Source of the DNA: JBBQUN01 sp963717115
GTDB lineage: Bacteria > Actinomycetota > Acidimicrobiia > Acidimicrobiales > SZUA-35
Reading direction: 5' to 3'
Length of the DNA stretch: 64,000 nt
NCBI GenBank assembly: GCA_963717115.1
Contig: CAVQVO010000009.1
Coordinates: 372,001 to 436,000, forward strand
In this document: positions 42,984-51,919 of the stretch, piece by piece
Layout of the letters: every line of letters begins with the position of its first letter
How positions within the stretch are numbered: the first letter of the stretch is position 1
Notes under the pieces: generated by a model
The model's database searches: none
Seen by the model: only the letters and a program-made list of their open reading frames with translations
Told to the model about the DNA's origin: nothing
Position numbers and translations under genes: made by a program

Positions 42984-44645
42984 TCACCCGGCGAACGACT
43001 GCAGGGCGTAGACCAGTGAGTCCGACAGGGCCTGCCAACTGGCTTCGATGATGTTCTCGCTGACGCCGATGGTGGTCCAGCGGTGGTCGCCGTCGGAGGC
43101 GTCGATCAGGACCCTCGTCACCGCCTTGGTCCCGCTGGCCGAATCGAGGATCCGGACCTTGTAGTCGGTCAGCTTCACCCGCTGCAGCGCCGGATAGCGA
43201 TCGCCGATGGCCGACCGGAAGGCGGCATCGAGCGCGTTCACCGGTCCGTTCCCCTCACCGGTGGCCACGATCCGCTGCCCGTCGATCACCAGCTTCACCA
43301 CGGCATCGGTCTCGACCCCGTCGTGATGGCCGAGCGGGTTCATCTCGAGCGCCATGCGTTCACCCGGCCGGTGCTCGACGTTGACCCGGAACGACTCGAG
43401 TTCGAAGTACTCGTTGCGCCACCCGGTGGCCCGGCGCATCAGCAACTCGAGGGAGGCATCGGCGGCCTCGAAGTGATAGCCGACGTGCTCGAGGGCCTTG
43501 AGCTCCTCGAGCACCACCTTCAACTGCGGGCCGTCGAGTTCGATCCCGAGCTGTTTGGCCTTGAGCTCGACCGTGGAACGCCCGGAGAGATCGGAGACGA
43601 GGAACCGGGTCCCGTTCCCGACCAGGGCCGGGTCGACGTGTTCGTAGGCATCGGGCCGTCGGGCGATGGCCGAGGTGTGGAGTCCTGCCTTGTGGGCGAA
43701 GGCCGACTTGCCGACGTAGGGGAGGGCGTCGTTCGGGGGCAGGTTGACCAGCTCGGCCACGTGGTGGCTGACGGCGGTGAGTCGCTCGAGCGACCCGTTG
43801 GGCAGCGTCCGGATCCCCATCTTGAGCGACAGGTTCGGCACGAAGGTGGTCAGATCGCAGTTGCCGGTTCGTTCGCCGTAGCCGTTGATCGTGCCCTGGA
43901 CGTGGGTGGCACCGGCCCGAACACCGGCGACGGCATTCGCGACGGCGCAACCGGTGTCGTTCTGGGTGTGCATGCCGACCACGACCTCCGGGAAGGCCCG
44001 GACGATGTCGCGGGTCGCCTGCTCGACGTCGTGGGGCAGTGACCCACCGTTGGTGTCGCACAACACCAGGGCCTCGGCCCCGGCGATGGCCGCCGCCTCG
44101 ACGGCGCGCAGGGTGAACTCGGGGTTCCGCTTGTAGCCGTCGAAGAAGTGTTCGAAGTCGACGAAGACCCGCTTGCCCTCGCCGCGCAGGAAGGCCACCG
44201 AATCGGCGATCATGGCGATTCCCTCGTCGAGGGTCGTGCGCAGGGCTTCCACGACGTGGTAGTCCCAGCTCTTGGCGACGATGCAGCAGATGTCGGTCTG
44301 GGCGGCGAGCAGGTTGGCGAGCGTCTCGTCGACGTCGACCTTGCCATTGGGGCGCCGGGTCGAGCCGAAGGCCACCAGCGTCGAGGTCTCGAGTGCCAAC
44401 TCCCCCGCGCCGGCCCGAGCGAAGAACTCGTCGTCTCGAGGATTCGAGCCGGGCCATCCGCCCTCGATGTAGTGCACCCCCAGCAGATCGAGCTGCCGGG
44501 CGATCGTCAGCTTGTCGTCGGCGGTGAGCGCGATCCCCTCGAACTGCGAACCGTCGCGCAGGGTCGTGTCGAAGATCTCGACGGCCTCGGGCCACTCGGG
44601 CCGGCGGCGACCTTCTCGGGAGATGATCATGGGTTCGGATGCCAT
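42984..44645 (-). CDS. cimA: (R)-citramalate synthase
   Basis: A 553-residue enzyme that condenses pyruvate and acetyl-CoA to citramalate, the first step of the threonine-independent isoleucine route. The catalytic-domain motif is VEIFDTTLRDGSQFEGIALT. Metal His residues lie in VVVGMHTQNDTGCAVANAVA, and VQGTINGYGERTGNCDL precedes the C-terminal regulatory domain from about residue 420. The long form with TTLRDG and GERTGN separates it from 2-isopropylmalate and homocitrate synthases. It follows leuB by 58 bases on the same strand. An open frame extends upstream of the chosen ATG but overlaps leuB. Confidence 0.92.
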   Translation of the reverse strand: MASEPMIISREGRRRPEWPEAVEIFDTTLRDGSQFEGIALTADDKLTIARQLDLLGVHYIEGGWPGSNPRDDEFFARAGAGELALETSTLVAFGSTRRPNGKVDVDETLANLLAAQTDICCIVAKSWDYHVVEALRTTLDEGIAMIADSVAFLRGEGKRVFVDFEHFFDGYKRNPEFTLRAVEAAAIAGAEALVLCDTNGGSLPHDVEQATRDIVRAFPEVVVGMHTQNDTGCAVANAVAGVRAGATHVQGTINGYGERTGNCDLTTFVPNLSLKMGIRTLPNGSLERLTAVSHHVAELVNLPPNDALPYVGKSAFAHKAGLHTSAIARRPDAYEHVDPALVGNGTRFLVSDLSGRSTVELKAKQLGIELDGPQLKVVLEELKALEHVGYHFEAADASLELLMRRATGWRNEYFELESFRVNVEHRPGERMALEMNPLGHHDGVETDAVVKLVIDGQRIVATGEGNGPVNALDAAFRSAIGDRYPALQRVKLTDYKVRILDSASGTKAVTRVLIDASDGDHRWTTIGVSENIIEASWQALSDSLVYALQSFAG

Positions 44646-44703
44646 GGTGGCGCTCGGTTTCCTCGGTCGTTCGTCTGCTGGGGTGCGTCGCGACCCGTTC
44701 GGG

Positions 44704-45681
44704 TCAGAGCCGGGCGATGACGGCGTCGGCGATCTCGGTGGTGCTGCCCGCGGTGTCGGTGCACGCATCGCAGGCGGCGATGATCCGGGCCGCCGCCTCC
44801 GGCTCCCCGAGGAAGTCGAGCATCATCGCCCCGGACACGATCGCGGCGATCGGGTTGGCCTTGCCCTGGCCGGCGATGTCGGGCGCCGAGCCGTGCACGG
44901 GCTCGAACATCGACGGCGCATGGCGTGCAGGGTCGAGGTTGGCCGACGCCGCCAGCCCGATCCCGCCCGACACCGCACCACCGAGGTCGGTCAGGATGTC
45001 GCCGAAGAGGTTGTCGGTGACGATCACGTCGTAGCGTGCCGGGTCCTGGACGAAGTAGATGCAGGCCGCGTCGACGTGGTTGTAGGCGGTCTCGACGTCG
45101 GGGAACTCGGCGGCGACCTCGTCGAAGGTTCGTTGCCACAGGTCGCCCGAGAAGTTCAACACGTTGGTCTTGTGGACGAGCGTCACGTGACGGCGCCGGG
45201 TCTGGGACAGCTCGAACGCGTAGCGGATCGCCCGCTCGGCCCCCCGACGGGTGTTCACCGAACCCTGGGTGGCGACCTCGTACGGGGTCCCCTTGCGCAG
45301 GATGCCGCCCTCGCCGGCGTAGGTGCCCTCGGTGTTCTCGCGGATCACCACGAAGTCGTGGCTGCCGTCGAGCTTGAAGGGCCGCTGGTTGATGTAGAGA
45401 TCGAGCTCGAACCGCATCTTCAGCAGCAGGCCGCGCTCGATGACGCCCGGCGGGACCCCGGGGGCACCGACCGCGCCGAGGTAGATGGCATCGCACTGCC
45501 GCCACTCGTCGAGCACCGAATCGGGCAGGATCGTCTCGTCCCGCAGGTAGCGGGCGCCACCGAGGTCGTAGTCCACCGTCTCGAGCTCGATCCCGGCCGA
45601 CCCGATCACGCGGAGCCCCTCGGCGATCACCTCGGGGCCGATCCCGTCGCCGCCGACGACGGCGATTCGATACTTGCTCAC
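44704..45681 (-). CDS. leuB: 3-isopropylmalate dehydrogenase
   Basis: A 325-residue NAD-dependent oxidative decarboxylase. It has YRIAVVGGDGIGPEVIAEGL at the N-terminus, the substrate Arg region in LDLYINQRPFKL and FVVIRENTEGTYAGEG, and the signature YDVIVTDNLFGDILTDLGG with the metal Asp. It acts in leucine synthesis and, after CimA and LeuCD, on 3-methylmalate. GAGGAG lies 7 bases before the GTG (VSKYRIAVV), which decides the start. It is the first gene of a leuB-cimA operon. Confidence 0.92.
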   Translation of the reverse strand: MSKYRIAVVGGDGIGPEVIAEGLRVIGSAGIELETVDYDLGGARYLRDETILPDSVLDEWRQCDAIYLGAVGAPGVPPGVIERGLLLKMRFELDLYINQRPFKLDGSHDFVVIRENTEGTYAGEGGILRKGTPYEVATQGSVNTRRGAERAIRYAFELSQTRRRHVTLVHKTNVLNFSGDLWQRTFDEVAAEFPDVETAYNHVDAACIYFVQDPARYDVIVTDNLFGDILTDLGGAVSGGIGLAASANLDPARHAPSMFEPVHGSAPDIAGQGKANPIAAIVSGAMMLDFLGEPEAAARIIAACDACTDTAGSTTEIADAVIARL

Positions 45682-45838
45682 GCTGCTGCTCCTCACTGGG
45701 CGACCCGCTGCGGACGACCCGATCGCGGTGCGCCGTGCGACGCACGGCGGTCGCGGGGCCGAACCAAAACGAATTCGAGCCTATCGCTCAAGGTGGACCC
45801 CCGTTCGGCCGACGAGAGTCGCAAGGGAGGCGCCGTCC

Positions 45839-46378
45839 ATGACCGACATCGACAACAACTATTCCTACCGGAACGCTCCCGACGAGTGGGCCGACGCCGA
45901 GACCTTCTCCGACGTCGAGACCGACAACACGCCGCTGGGCCGTCGACGGGTCATGCCCAGCGTCCCGACCCGTGAGCAGGCCGACCTCGTGACGGCGCTG
46001 ACCTCGGGGGGCATCGTCGCCCTCGCCACGGGCTGGCTCTGGTACTCCTACGAGATCGCCAACGCCGTCGAGGCCACGTGGATGGCGCCGGTGCTCGGCG
46101 TCGCCATCGCCGTCGGCGTGCGGATCTCGGGCGGGGGTCGACACCCCGACGTGCGAGCCGCGGTCTCGACGGTGCTCTACCTCCTCACGGTGTTCGCCGT
46201 TGCCTACCTGGTCGAGCGGACGCAGTTCCTCGCCACCTACGGAGACGGCAGTCGCTTCTGGAACGGCAACTCGGCGTTGCTGCGCAACCGGCTCTCGGAT
46301 CTCGAAACCGTCTGCTTCTGGCTCGTCGGGCTCTTCGCCTCGATCCAGACGAGCTATCTGCTCAAGACCAAGAAGTGA
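45839..46378 (+). CDS. Integral membrane protein, function unknown
   Basis: A 179-residue protein. A polar, acidic N-terminus of about 45 residues (DEWADAETFSDVETDNTPLG) is followed by four membrane segments: SGGIVALATGWLWYSYEI, WMAPVLGVAIAVGVRI, VSTVLYLLTVFAVAYLV and VCFWLVGLFASIQTSYLL. AAGGGAGG lies 8 bases before the ATG. The 157 bases before it, up to leuB, hold only the two divergent leader regions. No family recognised. Confidence 0.65.
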   Translation: MTDIDNNYSYRNAPDEWADAETFSDVETDNTPLGRRRVMPSVPTREQADLVTALTSGGIVALATGWLWYSYEIANAVEATWMAPVLGVAIAVGVRISGGGRHPDVRAAVSTVLYLLTVFAVAYLVERTQFLATYGDGSRFWNGNSALLRNRLSDLETVCFWLVGLFASIQTSYLLKTKK

Positions 46379-46423
46379 CGATCGCCCGCAGGGCCTCCGT
46401 GCCGCTGCGCTAGCCTTCGGCGC

Positions 46424-46897
46424 GTGACCGATCGACACAAACTCTCGCGTGAGGCGTTCGACCGACTCAAGAGCGAGCACGACGACCTGACCACCCGGGG
46501 CCGGATCGAGATCGCCCAGAAGATCGAATCGGCCCGTGAACTCGGCGACCTCTCCGAGAACGGCGACTACCACGCCGCCAAGGAGGAGCAGGGCAAGATG
46601 GAGGGCCGGATCGCCCACCTCGCCAAACTGCTCCTCGACGTCGAGATCGTCGAGATCGCCAACACCCACCTCGATTCGGTCCAGCCGGGTTGCGTGGTGT
46701 CGATCCGCTACGACGGCGACGACGACGTCGAGAAGTACCTCATCGGCTCGATCGAGGAACGGCGAGCGGGCGTCACCGTCATGTCGCCGGGTTCCCCCCT
46801 GGGGCAGGCGCTCCTCGGCTCCGAGAAGGGTGCCACGGTGACCTATCGGGCGCCGGGCGGCGAACTCGCCGTCACCGTCGTCGACATCGAGGCCTGA
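46424..46897 (+). CDS. greA: Transcription elongation factor GreA
   Basis: A 157-residue GreA. It stimulates transcript cleavage by paused RNA polymerase. The N-terminal coiled coil contains ARELGDLSENGDYHAAKEEQ with the catalytic-tip acidic residues; the C-terminal FKBP-like domain has VMSPGSPLGQALLGSEKGAT. TAGCCT lies 7 bases before the GTG. A hairpin follows its stop. Confidence 0.95.
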   Translation: MTDRHKLSREAFDRLKSEHDDLTTRGRIEIAQKIESARELGDLSENGDYHAAKEEQGKMEGRIAHLAKLLLDVEIVEIANTHLDSVQPGCVVSIRYDGDDDVEKYLIGSIEERRAGVTVMSPGSPLGQALLGSEKGATVTYRAPGGELAVTVVDIEA

Positions 46898-46899
46898 AC

Positions 46900-46922
46900 C
46901 CCGGCGGGTCCACCCGTCCGGG
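46900..46922. terminator. GC-rich hairpin after greA
   Basis: CCCGG CGGGT CC ACCCG T CCGGG (46900-46922) folds into a 10-bp stem with one bulged T. It lies between the convergent greA and IclR genes and lacks a T tract on either strand. Confidence 0.55.
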
Positions 46923-46923
46923 C

Positions 46924-47628
46924 TCAGCGCCGACCGAGCGCCGCTTCGAGGGCCGCTGCGGCCGCCACCACCCGGGCGCCGTGACGCGCACCGGGTTCGG
47001 TCGAGATCCGTTCGATCGGTCCCGACACGCTGACCGCGGCCACGACCGAACCGCTGGAGTCGTGAACGGGGGCACTCACCGAGGCCACCCCGGGTTCGCG
47101 CTCCCCCACCGACACGACGAAGCCGTCGGCCCGGCCGAGGAGCGCCGAGGCGGCAGAACCCCTCGCCATCGTGAGTCGGCGACCGACCGGCACGATGGTC
47201 CGCAACCCGTGTTCGGATTCGGCGGTGGCCACGCAGACCCGATCCTCACCATCGCGCACGTAGAGCTGAGCGCTCTCCCGGGTCTCGGTCCGGAGGGCCT
47301 CGAGGATCGGCTGGGCGATCACGGCGAGCGGCAGTTCGGCGGCGACCCGGCGACCGAGTTCGAGCAGTCGGAAGCCGAGAGCGAAGCGACCGTCGTCGAG
47401 CCGACGCACCATGCCGTGGTCGGTCAGGGCCGAGGCCAGCCGATGGGCCGTTGCCCGGTTCAGGCCCGTGGCCTCGACGAGTTCGCCGAGCGAACAGGGG
47501 CGAACGGCGAGCGCGTCGATGACGAGCATCGACTTGTCGATCACGCCGACGCCACGCTCGGCCGGCGACGACGCCGGCCTCGCCGCGGAGGAGGGAGCCG
47601 GGGTCGGCGTGGCTATCCTGCGATCCAT
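46924..47628 (-). CDS. IclR-family regulator of leuCD (LtbR/NdgR-like)
   Basis: A 234-residue regulator. The winged helix-turn-helix is SMLVIDALAVRPCSLGELVE then TGLNRATAHRLASALTDHGM at residues 33-75. The effector domain follows with SEHGLRTIVPVGRRLTMARG and GVASVSAPVHDSSGSVVAAV. IclR proteins divergent from leuCD (LtbR of Corynebacterium, NdgR of Streptomyces) repress leucine genes. The same arrangement and a shared operator here support that role. TAATCT lies 6 bases before the ATG and overlaps the operator, so it probably represses itself. Confidence 0.87.
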   Translation of the reverse strand: MDRRIATPTPAPSSAARPASSPAERGVGVIDKSMLVIDALAVRPCSLGELVEATGLNRATAHRLASALTDHGMVRRLDDGRFALGFRLLELGRRVAAELPLAVIAQPILEALRTETRESAQLYVRDGEDRVCVATAESEHGLRTIVPVGRRLTMARGSAASALLGRADGFVVSVGEREPGVASVSAPVHDSSGSVVAAVSVSGPIERISTEPGARHGARVVAAAAALEAALGRR

Positions 47629-47632
47629 CAGT

Positions 47633-47658
47633 TGAGATTATCGTCTCACATGGTGAGA
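47633..47658. promoter_or_regulatory. Operator between the IclR gene and leuC
   Basis: Three alternating half-sites, TGAGA (47633-47637), TCTCA (47644-47648) and TGAGA (47654-47658), form two overlapping palindromes with 6- and 5-base spacers. The regulator's -10 box (TAATCT, 47640-47635 on minus) overlaps the first half-site. leuC starts 27 bases downstream. Confidence 0.7.
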
Positions 47659-47684
47659 TGGACGACCTCCGAGGATGGATCATC

Positions 47685-49094
47685 GTGACCGAACCCCGCA
47701 CCCTGGCCGACAAGCTCTGGGACCAACACGTCGTCACCGCCGGCGGACCCGGCGAACCCGACCTCCTCTACATCGATCTCCACCTCGTCCACGAGGTCAC
47801 CTCACCCCAGGCCTTCGACGGCCTCCGGCTGTCGAACCGGACCGTGCGCCGCCCCGACCTCACCGTGGCCACCGAGGACCACAACGTGCCGACGGCCAAC
47901 ACCGATCAGCCGATCGAAGACGAGATCAGCGCCAAGCAGATCCAGACCCTTCGCAACAACACCGCCGAGTTCGGCATCACCAATCACCCGATGGGCTCGC
48001 CGGGTCAGGGCATCGTCCACGTCATCGGCCCCGAACAGGGCCTCACCCAGCCCGGCATGACCGTCGTCTGCGGCGACTCCCACACCGCAACCCACGGTGC
48101 GTTCGGCGCCCTCGCCTTCGGCATCGGAACGAGCGAGGTCGAGCACGTGCTCGCCACCCAGACGCTCCCCCAGGTCCGTCCCAAGACCATGGCCGTCACC
48201 GTCGAGGGAACCCTGCCGCCCGGGTCGACGGCGAAGGACCTGATCCTGCACGTGATCGGCACCATCGGCACCGGAGGGGGGATCGGCCACATCATCGAGT
48301 ACCGGGGCGAGGCCATCCGCAACCTGTCGATGGAGGGTCGGATGACGGTGTGCAACATGTCGATCGAGGCCGGCGCCAAGGCGGGCATGATCGCTCCCGA
48401 CGAAACCACCTTCGCCTATCTCGCCGGTCGAGACCACGCTCCGACCGGGGCCGACTGGGATGCCGCCCTCGCGGCGTGGAAGACGCTGCCCACCGACGAC
48501 GGAGCCGTCTTCGACGCCGAGGTCGTCATCGACGCCTCCACCATCACCCCGCAGATCTCCTGGGGAACCAACCCGGGTCAGGTCGCGCCGATCAGTGGTT
48601 CGGTCCCCGACCCGGCGTCCTTCGCCGACCCGTCGGCCCGCAGCGCCGCCGAGCGGGCACTGGCCTACATGGGACTGCAGCCCGGCACCCCGTTCGCCGA
48701 CGTCGCGGTCGACACCGTCTTCATCGGATCCTGCACCAACTCCCGCATCGAGGACCTCCGGGCCGCCGCCGAGGTGGCCCGGGGCCGCACGGTGGCCGAG
48801 GGCGTGCGCACGCTCGTGGTCCCCGGTTCCTGGGTCGTCAAGGCCCAGGCCGAGGCCGAGGGCCTCGACCGGATCTTCCTCGACGCCGGCTTCGACTGGC
48901 GCGACCCGGGCTGCTCGATGTGCCTCGCGATGAACCCCGACAAACTCGCCCCCGGGGAACGCTCGGCCTCGACCAGCAACCGCAACTTCGAGGGCCGTCA
49001 GGGACGCGGCGGACGAACCCATCTCGTCTCACCCGAGATCGCCGCCGCAACGGCCATCGTCGGCCGCTTCGCCACCCCGACCGACCTGGCCTGA
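47685..49094 (+). CDS. leuC: 3-isopropylmalate dehydratase large subunit
   Basis: A 469-residue [4Fe-4S] enzyme. Cluster Cys residues lie in VFIGSCTNSRIEDL and in the C-terminal DPGCSMCLAMN. MTVVCGDSHTATHGAFGALA and the active-site GEASTSNRNFEGRQG-type region (GERSASTSNRNFEGRQGRGG) are present. With LeuD it isomerises 2- to 3-isopropylmalate, and citramalate in the CimA route. I start at the GTG at 47685, which follows GAGGA by 10 bases and gives the normal length. The ATG at 47658 lies in the operator. Confidence 0.95.
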   Translation: MTEPRTLADKLWDQHVVTAGGPGEPDLLYIDLHLVHEVTSPQAFDGLRLSNRTVRRPDLTVATEDHNVPTANTDQPIEDEISAKQIQTLRNNTAEFGITNHPMGSPGQGIVHVIGPEQGLTQPGMTVVCGDSHTATHGAFGALAFGIGTSEVEHVLATQTLPQVRPKTMAVTVEGTLPPGSTAKDLILHVIGTIGTGGGIGHIIEYRGEAIRNLSMEGRMTVCNMSIEAGAKAGMIAPDETTFAYLAGRDHAPTGADWDAALAAWKTLPTDDGAVFDAEVVIDASTITPQISWGTNPGQVAPISGSVPDPASFADPSARSAAERALAYMGLQPGTPFADVAVDTVFIGSCTNSRIEDLRAAAEVARGRTVAEGVRTLVVPGSWVVKAQAEAEGLDRIFLDAGFDWRDPGCSMCLAMNPDKLAPGERSASTSNRNFEGRQGRGGRTHLVSPEIAAATAIVGRFATPTDLA

Positions 49095-49108
49095 AAGAGA
49101 GCTCCGCC

Positions 49109-49699
49109 ATGAAAGCCGTACGCATCGTCACCGGAACCGCCATCCCGCTCGACCGCTCCGACGTCGACACCGACCAGATCATCCCGTCCGACTGGCTCAA
49201 GCAGGTCGAGCGCACCGGTTTCGAGAAGGGGCTCTTCTCGGAGTGGCGCGACGAACCGAGCTTCGTCCTCAACGAGGAGCGCTTCTCGGGCGCCTCCGTG
49301 CTCATCGCCGGCGAGAACTTCGGGGTCGGCTCATCCCGGGAGCACGCCGTCTGGGCCATTCAGCAATACGGCTTCGACGCCGTGATCTCGCCTCGGTTCG
49401 GCGACATCTTCCGGAACAACGCAACGAAGAACGGCCTGGTGCCGGTGGTGCTCCCCGCCGACGTCGTCGCCACGCTGATGGCCGCGGTCGACGCCGACGC
49501 CACCCTCGAGCTCACGATCGACGTCGAACGACGCACCGTGGAGGCCCCGGCCATCGGGCTGGAGGTCCCGTTCCCGCTCGACGACGCCACCCAGGAACGG
49601 TTCCTGCAGGGCCTCGACGACATCGGCCTCAGCCTTCGCCATGTCGCCGACATCGACGCCTTCGAAGCCGGTCGCCCGTCATGGCTCCCGGCGAGCTGA
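49109..49699 (+). CDS. leuD: 3-isopropylmalate dehydratase small subunit
   Basis: A 196-residue swivel-domain partner of LeuC: DRSDVDTDQIIPSDWLKQVE, SVLIAGENFGVGSSREHAVW and AVISPRFGDIFRNNATKNGL. AAAGAGAG lies 8 bases before the ATG and 14 bases separate it from leuC, so they form one operon. Its last 19 bases overlap the start of a small downstream ORF. Confidence 0.95.
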   Translation: MKAVRIVTGTAIPLDRSDVDTDQIIPSDWLKQVERTGFEKGLFSEWRDEPSFVLNEERFSGASVLIAGENFGVGSSREHAVWAIQQYGFDAVISPRFGDIFRNNATKNGLVPVVLPADVVATLMAAVDADATLELTIDVERRTVEAPAIGLEVPFPLDDATQERFLQGLDDIGLSLRHVADIDAFEAGRPSWLPAS

Positions 49700-49824
49700 C
49701 CCCCGTGGACCGCATCGAGGCATCCGGGTCGAGGAGCACGTTGGCGTCGGTACGCACCGGTCTGATCGGTGCCGCCCTCGGTTTCGCCATCGCCCTGGTG
49801 TGGCCGCGGCCCTGGAAGTCCTGA
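49681..49824 (+). CDS. Small single-pass membrane protein overlapping leuD
   Basis: A 47-residue frame (MAPGELTPVDRIEASGSRST, then a hydrophobic stretch TGLIGAALGFAIALVWPRPW). One membrane segment is clear. It starts inside the last 19 bases of leuD in another frame, the usual arrangement for a coupled small gene. No family recognised; it could be a chance frame. Confidence 0.4.
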   Translation: MAPGELTPVDRIEASGSRSTLASVRTGLIGAALGFAIALVWPRPWKS

Positions 49825-49838
49825 GCCCCGCTCCCCGG

Positions 49839-51326
49839 TCAACCCGCGAGGCGCACCGGGTCACCGAGCATCCGCACCGACCAGGTCGTGCGATCGGTGA
49901 TCGATGCGCCGAACGTGTAGCGGATCTGCCACCACTCGCCGGCGTAGGCCGTCGCATAGTCGTTCGGGAGATCGACCGTGGCGACCACGGTCCGATCGTT
50001 GTATCGAGACGTCGAGAGCGTGGCGGCGTAGACCTGCTGTCCGTCGCCGCTGACGTCGAGCGCGGTCCCCGAACCCGAGCAGCCCCCGTTCGGAGCGAGC
50101 CCGACCGAACAGTCCGTGCTCCACTCGAAGAACGCCGGTTGGCCATTCGGGTCGAGGATCTCGATGCGCTCGGCACCCTCGCCCACGTCGAACAGCGAGA
50201 TCTCGAGTTGCTTGCCGGCGTTGGAGGCCGGGATCTCGGCCAGGTAGAAGGTCGACGATCCTCCGCTCAGCGAGGCGTACATCGACAGGTCCTCGACCGC
50301 CGACACCTGTGGGCAGGTGGCGTCGTATCCGGGACGACCGACCAGGGTCGTGCACTGCACATACCCCATGCCGGCGGAGGCCCGGAGCCCGAAACCGTTC
50401 GAGCCGAACGAGTTCATCCCGCCCCCGGTGGCCCGCACCCGCAGGTAGTAGGTCCCGGGTTCGGGATCGGCGATGACGCCGATCGTCCGCCACGTCCCTG
50501 CGTAGGCCGCGTTGCGTGAGGAGACCGTGGCCGTCGTCAGAACGGTCCGACTGGCGAGATCGAAGGCCGCCCCATCGGCGTCGTACAGCACGAACTCGGT
50601 GTCGAACTGGGCCGCGGGCCGGAACTCGATGTCGGTCTCGGAGGTGGCCGACGGCGAGAACGTGGCGTCGTAGGCCTCGATGGTCACCGGACCGGCAGGC
50701 TCGGACTCGATGGTCACGGCGTAGAGGTAGGAACCGGTGGCCTCCACGTTGGGCGACCCGCTGCAGTTGCTCGGCGGGTAGGCGCCACCGGGGTAACCGG
50801 CGACCCATTGCGCCATTCGGAGGTCGCCGTTCTCGCGGACCGAGCAGCGACCCGAGACCGCGAGCCACAGGGACGGATCGCCGAGGTTGTTCTCGGGACT
50901 CCCCATCGCGATCGGCGGGTTGTACTCGGCGATCGCCGATCGGGTGATCGAGAAGTCGCCGAGGAACATCCTGGCGAAGGAGAGTTCGCTCTTGGTCGAC
51001 ACCTGCACCTTGAGCCGGTCACGGCCGAGCGGGGTGACGACGACGGTCGAGTCGACCCCGGGGGAGAGCCCGTTGCGGGCGACGGCCTCGTCGACGGTGG
51101 CGAGGGCCGTCGCCTCGTCGGGCATCCAGACCACACCGGCCAGGGCCGCCGAATCGGCGATCCGCTGGTTCTTCTGGGCCTGCAGGTACCAGACGCCGAT
51201 GTCGACACCGACCGCCGCCAGGGCCATCAGGGGCAGCAGGATGAAGGCGAGGAAGACGATGGCGTAGCCCCGTTCCGAGGCCGTCCGACCGCCGATCACC
51301 TCGGTCCGCTCCACAGCGGCGCTCAT
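49839..51326 (-). CDS. TadG-like pilus-associated protein
   Basis: A 495-residue protein. The N-terminal TadE/G-type segment ASERGYAIVFLAFILLPLMA with LAAVGVDIGVWYLQAQKNQR is a class III signal or anchor with the Tad-specific GVD..YW.Q pattern. A large extracellular part follows, with repeated beta regions (SETDIEFRPAAQFDTEFVLY, EPGTYYLRVRATGGG, STFYLAEIPASNAGKQLEIS) and Cys residues that may pair. It probably forms a minor, surface-exposed component of the Tad pilus. The start overlaps the preceding TadE-like stop (ATGA). Confidence 0.78.
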   Translation of the reverse strand: MSAAVERTEVIGGRTASERGYAIVFLAFILLPLMALAAVGVDIGVWYLQAQKNQRIADSAALAGVVWMPDEATALATVDEAVARNGLSPGVDSTVVVTPLGRDRLKVQVSTKSELSFARMFLGDFSITRSAIAEYNPPIAMGSPENNLGDPSLWLAVSGRCSVRENGDLRMAQWVAGYPGGAYPPSNCSGSPNVEATGSYLYAVTIESEPAGPVTIEAYDATFSPSATSETDIEFRPAAQFDTEFVLYDADGAAFDLASRTVLTTATVSSRNAAYAGTWRTIGVIADPEPGTYYLRVRATGGGMNSFGSNGFGLRASAGMGYVQCTTLVGRPGYDATCPQVSAVEDLSMYASLSGGSSTFYLAEIPASNAGKQLEISLFDVGEGAERIEILDPNGQPAFFEWSTDCSVGLAPNGGCSGSGTALDVSGDGQQVYAATLSTSRYNDRTVVATVDLPNDYATAYAGEWWQIRYTFGASITDRTTWSVRMLGDPVRLAG

Positions 51327-51919
51327 GGGGTGAACCTCGGTTCGATCCGCATCACGGTGGCGTCGTCGAGCACCCGGTCGGGGATGAACGGCGCCAGGCT
51401 GGTGCGGGACACCTCGACCCGGACGCCGATCCAATCGGTCCCCGCCGCCTGGTCCATCTCGCGATCGAGGGGGCACCAGAATCGGTCCGGGGCCGTGAGG
51501 CCACAGCTGGTGGCGTCGACGAAGTCGGCGGGCGTCGACGCCAACGCCGAGGCGGGGTAGCGATTGCAGAGGTCGGTCTGCGACGCCGTCTCACATCCGG
51601 CGGGCATCGATCCGTCCGCTTCGGGCTTGAAGACCACCACGGCGAGGACCCGTCCGGGGTCGAGGTCGCCCAGCGACGCTCCGACCGACATCAGGGCGTC
51701 GTAGTCGGCCATCCGGTCGTTGCCGGCCGACGACGCGACCCGTACGCCGGCCTGTGTGGCGCCGACCACCGACTGGGAGTCGCTCACCGTCAACCCGAGT
51801 TCGGCGATGCCGAGGAACAAGAAGACGAGCAGGGGAACGACGAACGCCACCTCGACCACGGCGGCCCCGCGTTGTCGCCGCGCCGTCCGTGCCGGCATGG
51901 CGTGGCGCCGGGCGCTCAC
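51323..51919 (-). CDS. TadE-like minor pilin protein
   Basis: A 198-residue protein with the TadE pattern RRQRGAAVVEVAFVVPLLVF then LFLGIAELGLTVSDSQSVVG, a pseudopilin-like membrane helix. The extracellular part has two Cys pairs (AGCETASQTDLCNRYP, TSCGLTAPDRFWCPLDR). The GTG overlaps the stop of the other TadE-like gene (GTGA) and its own stop overlaps the TadG-like start, so translation is coupled throughout. Confidence 0.78.
   Translation of the reverse strand: MSARRHAMPARTARRQRGAAVVEVAFVVPLLVFLFLGIAELGLTVSDSQSVVGATQAGVRVASSAGNDRMADYDALMSVGASLGDLDPGRVLAVVVFKPEADGSMPAGCETASQTDLCNRYPASALASTPADFVDATSCGLTAPDRFWCPLDREMDQAAGTDWIGVRVEVSRTSLAPFIPDRVLDDATVMRIEPRFTP

Noticed and set aside
47629..47690. 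A leucine leader peptide or T-box before leuC
   Set aside because: Only 56 bases separate the two starts and they are filled by the IclR operator; no Leu codon run or T-box motif is seen.
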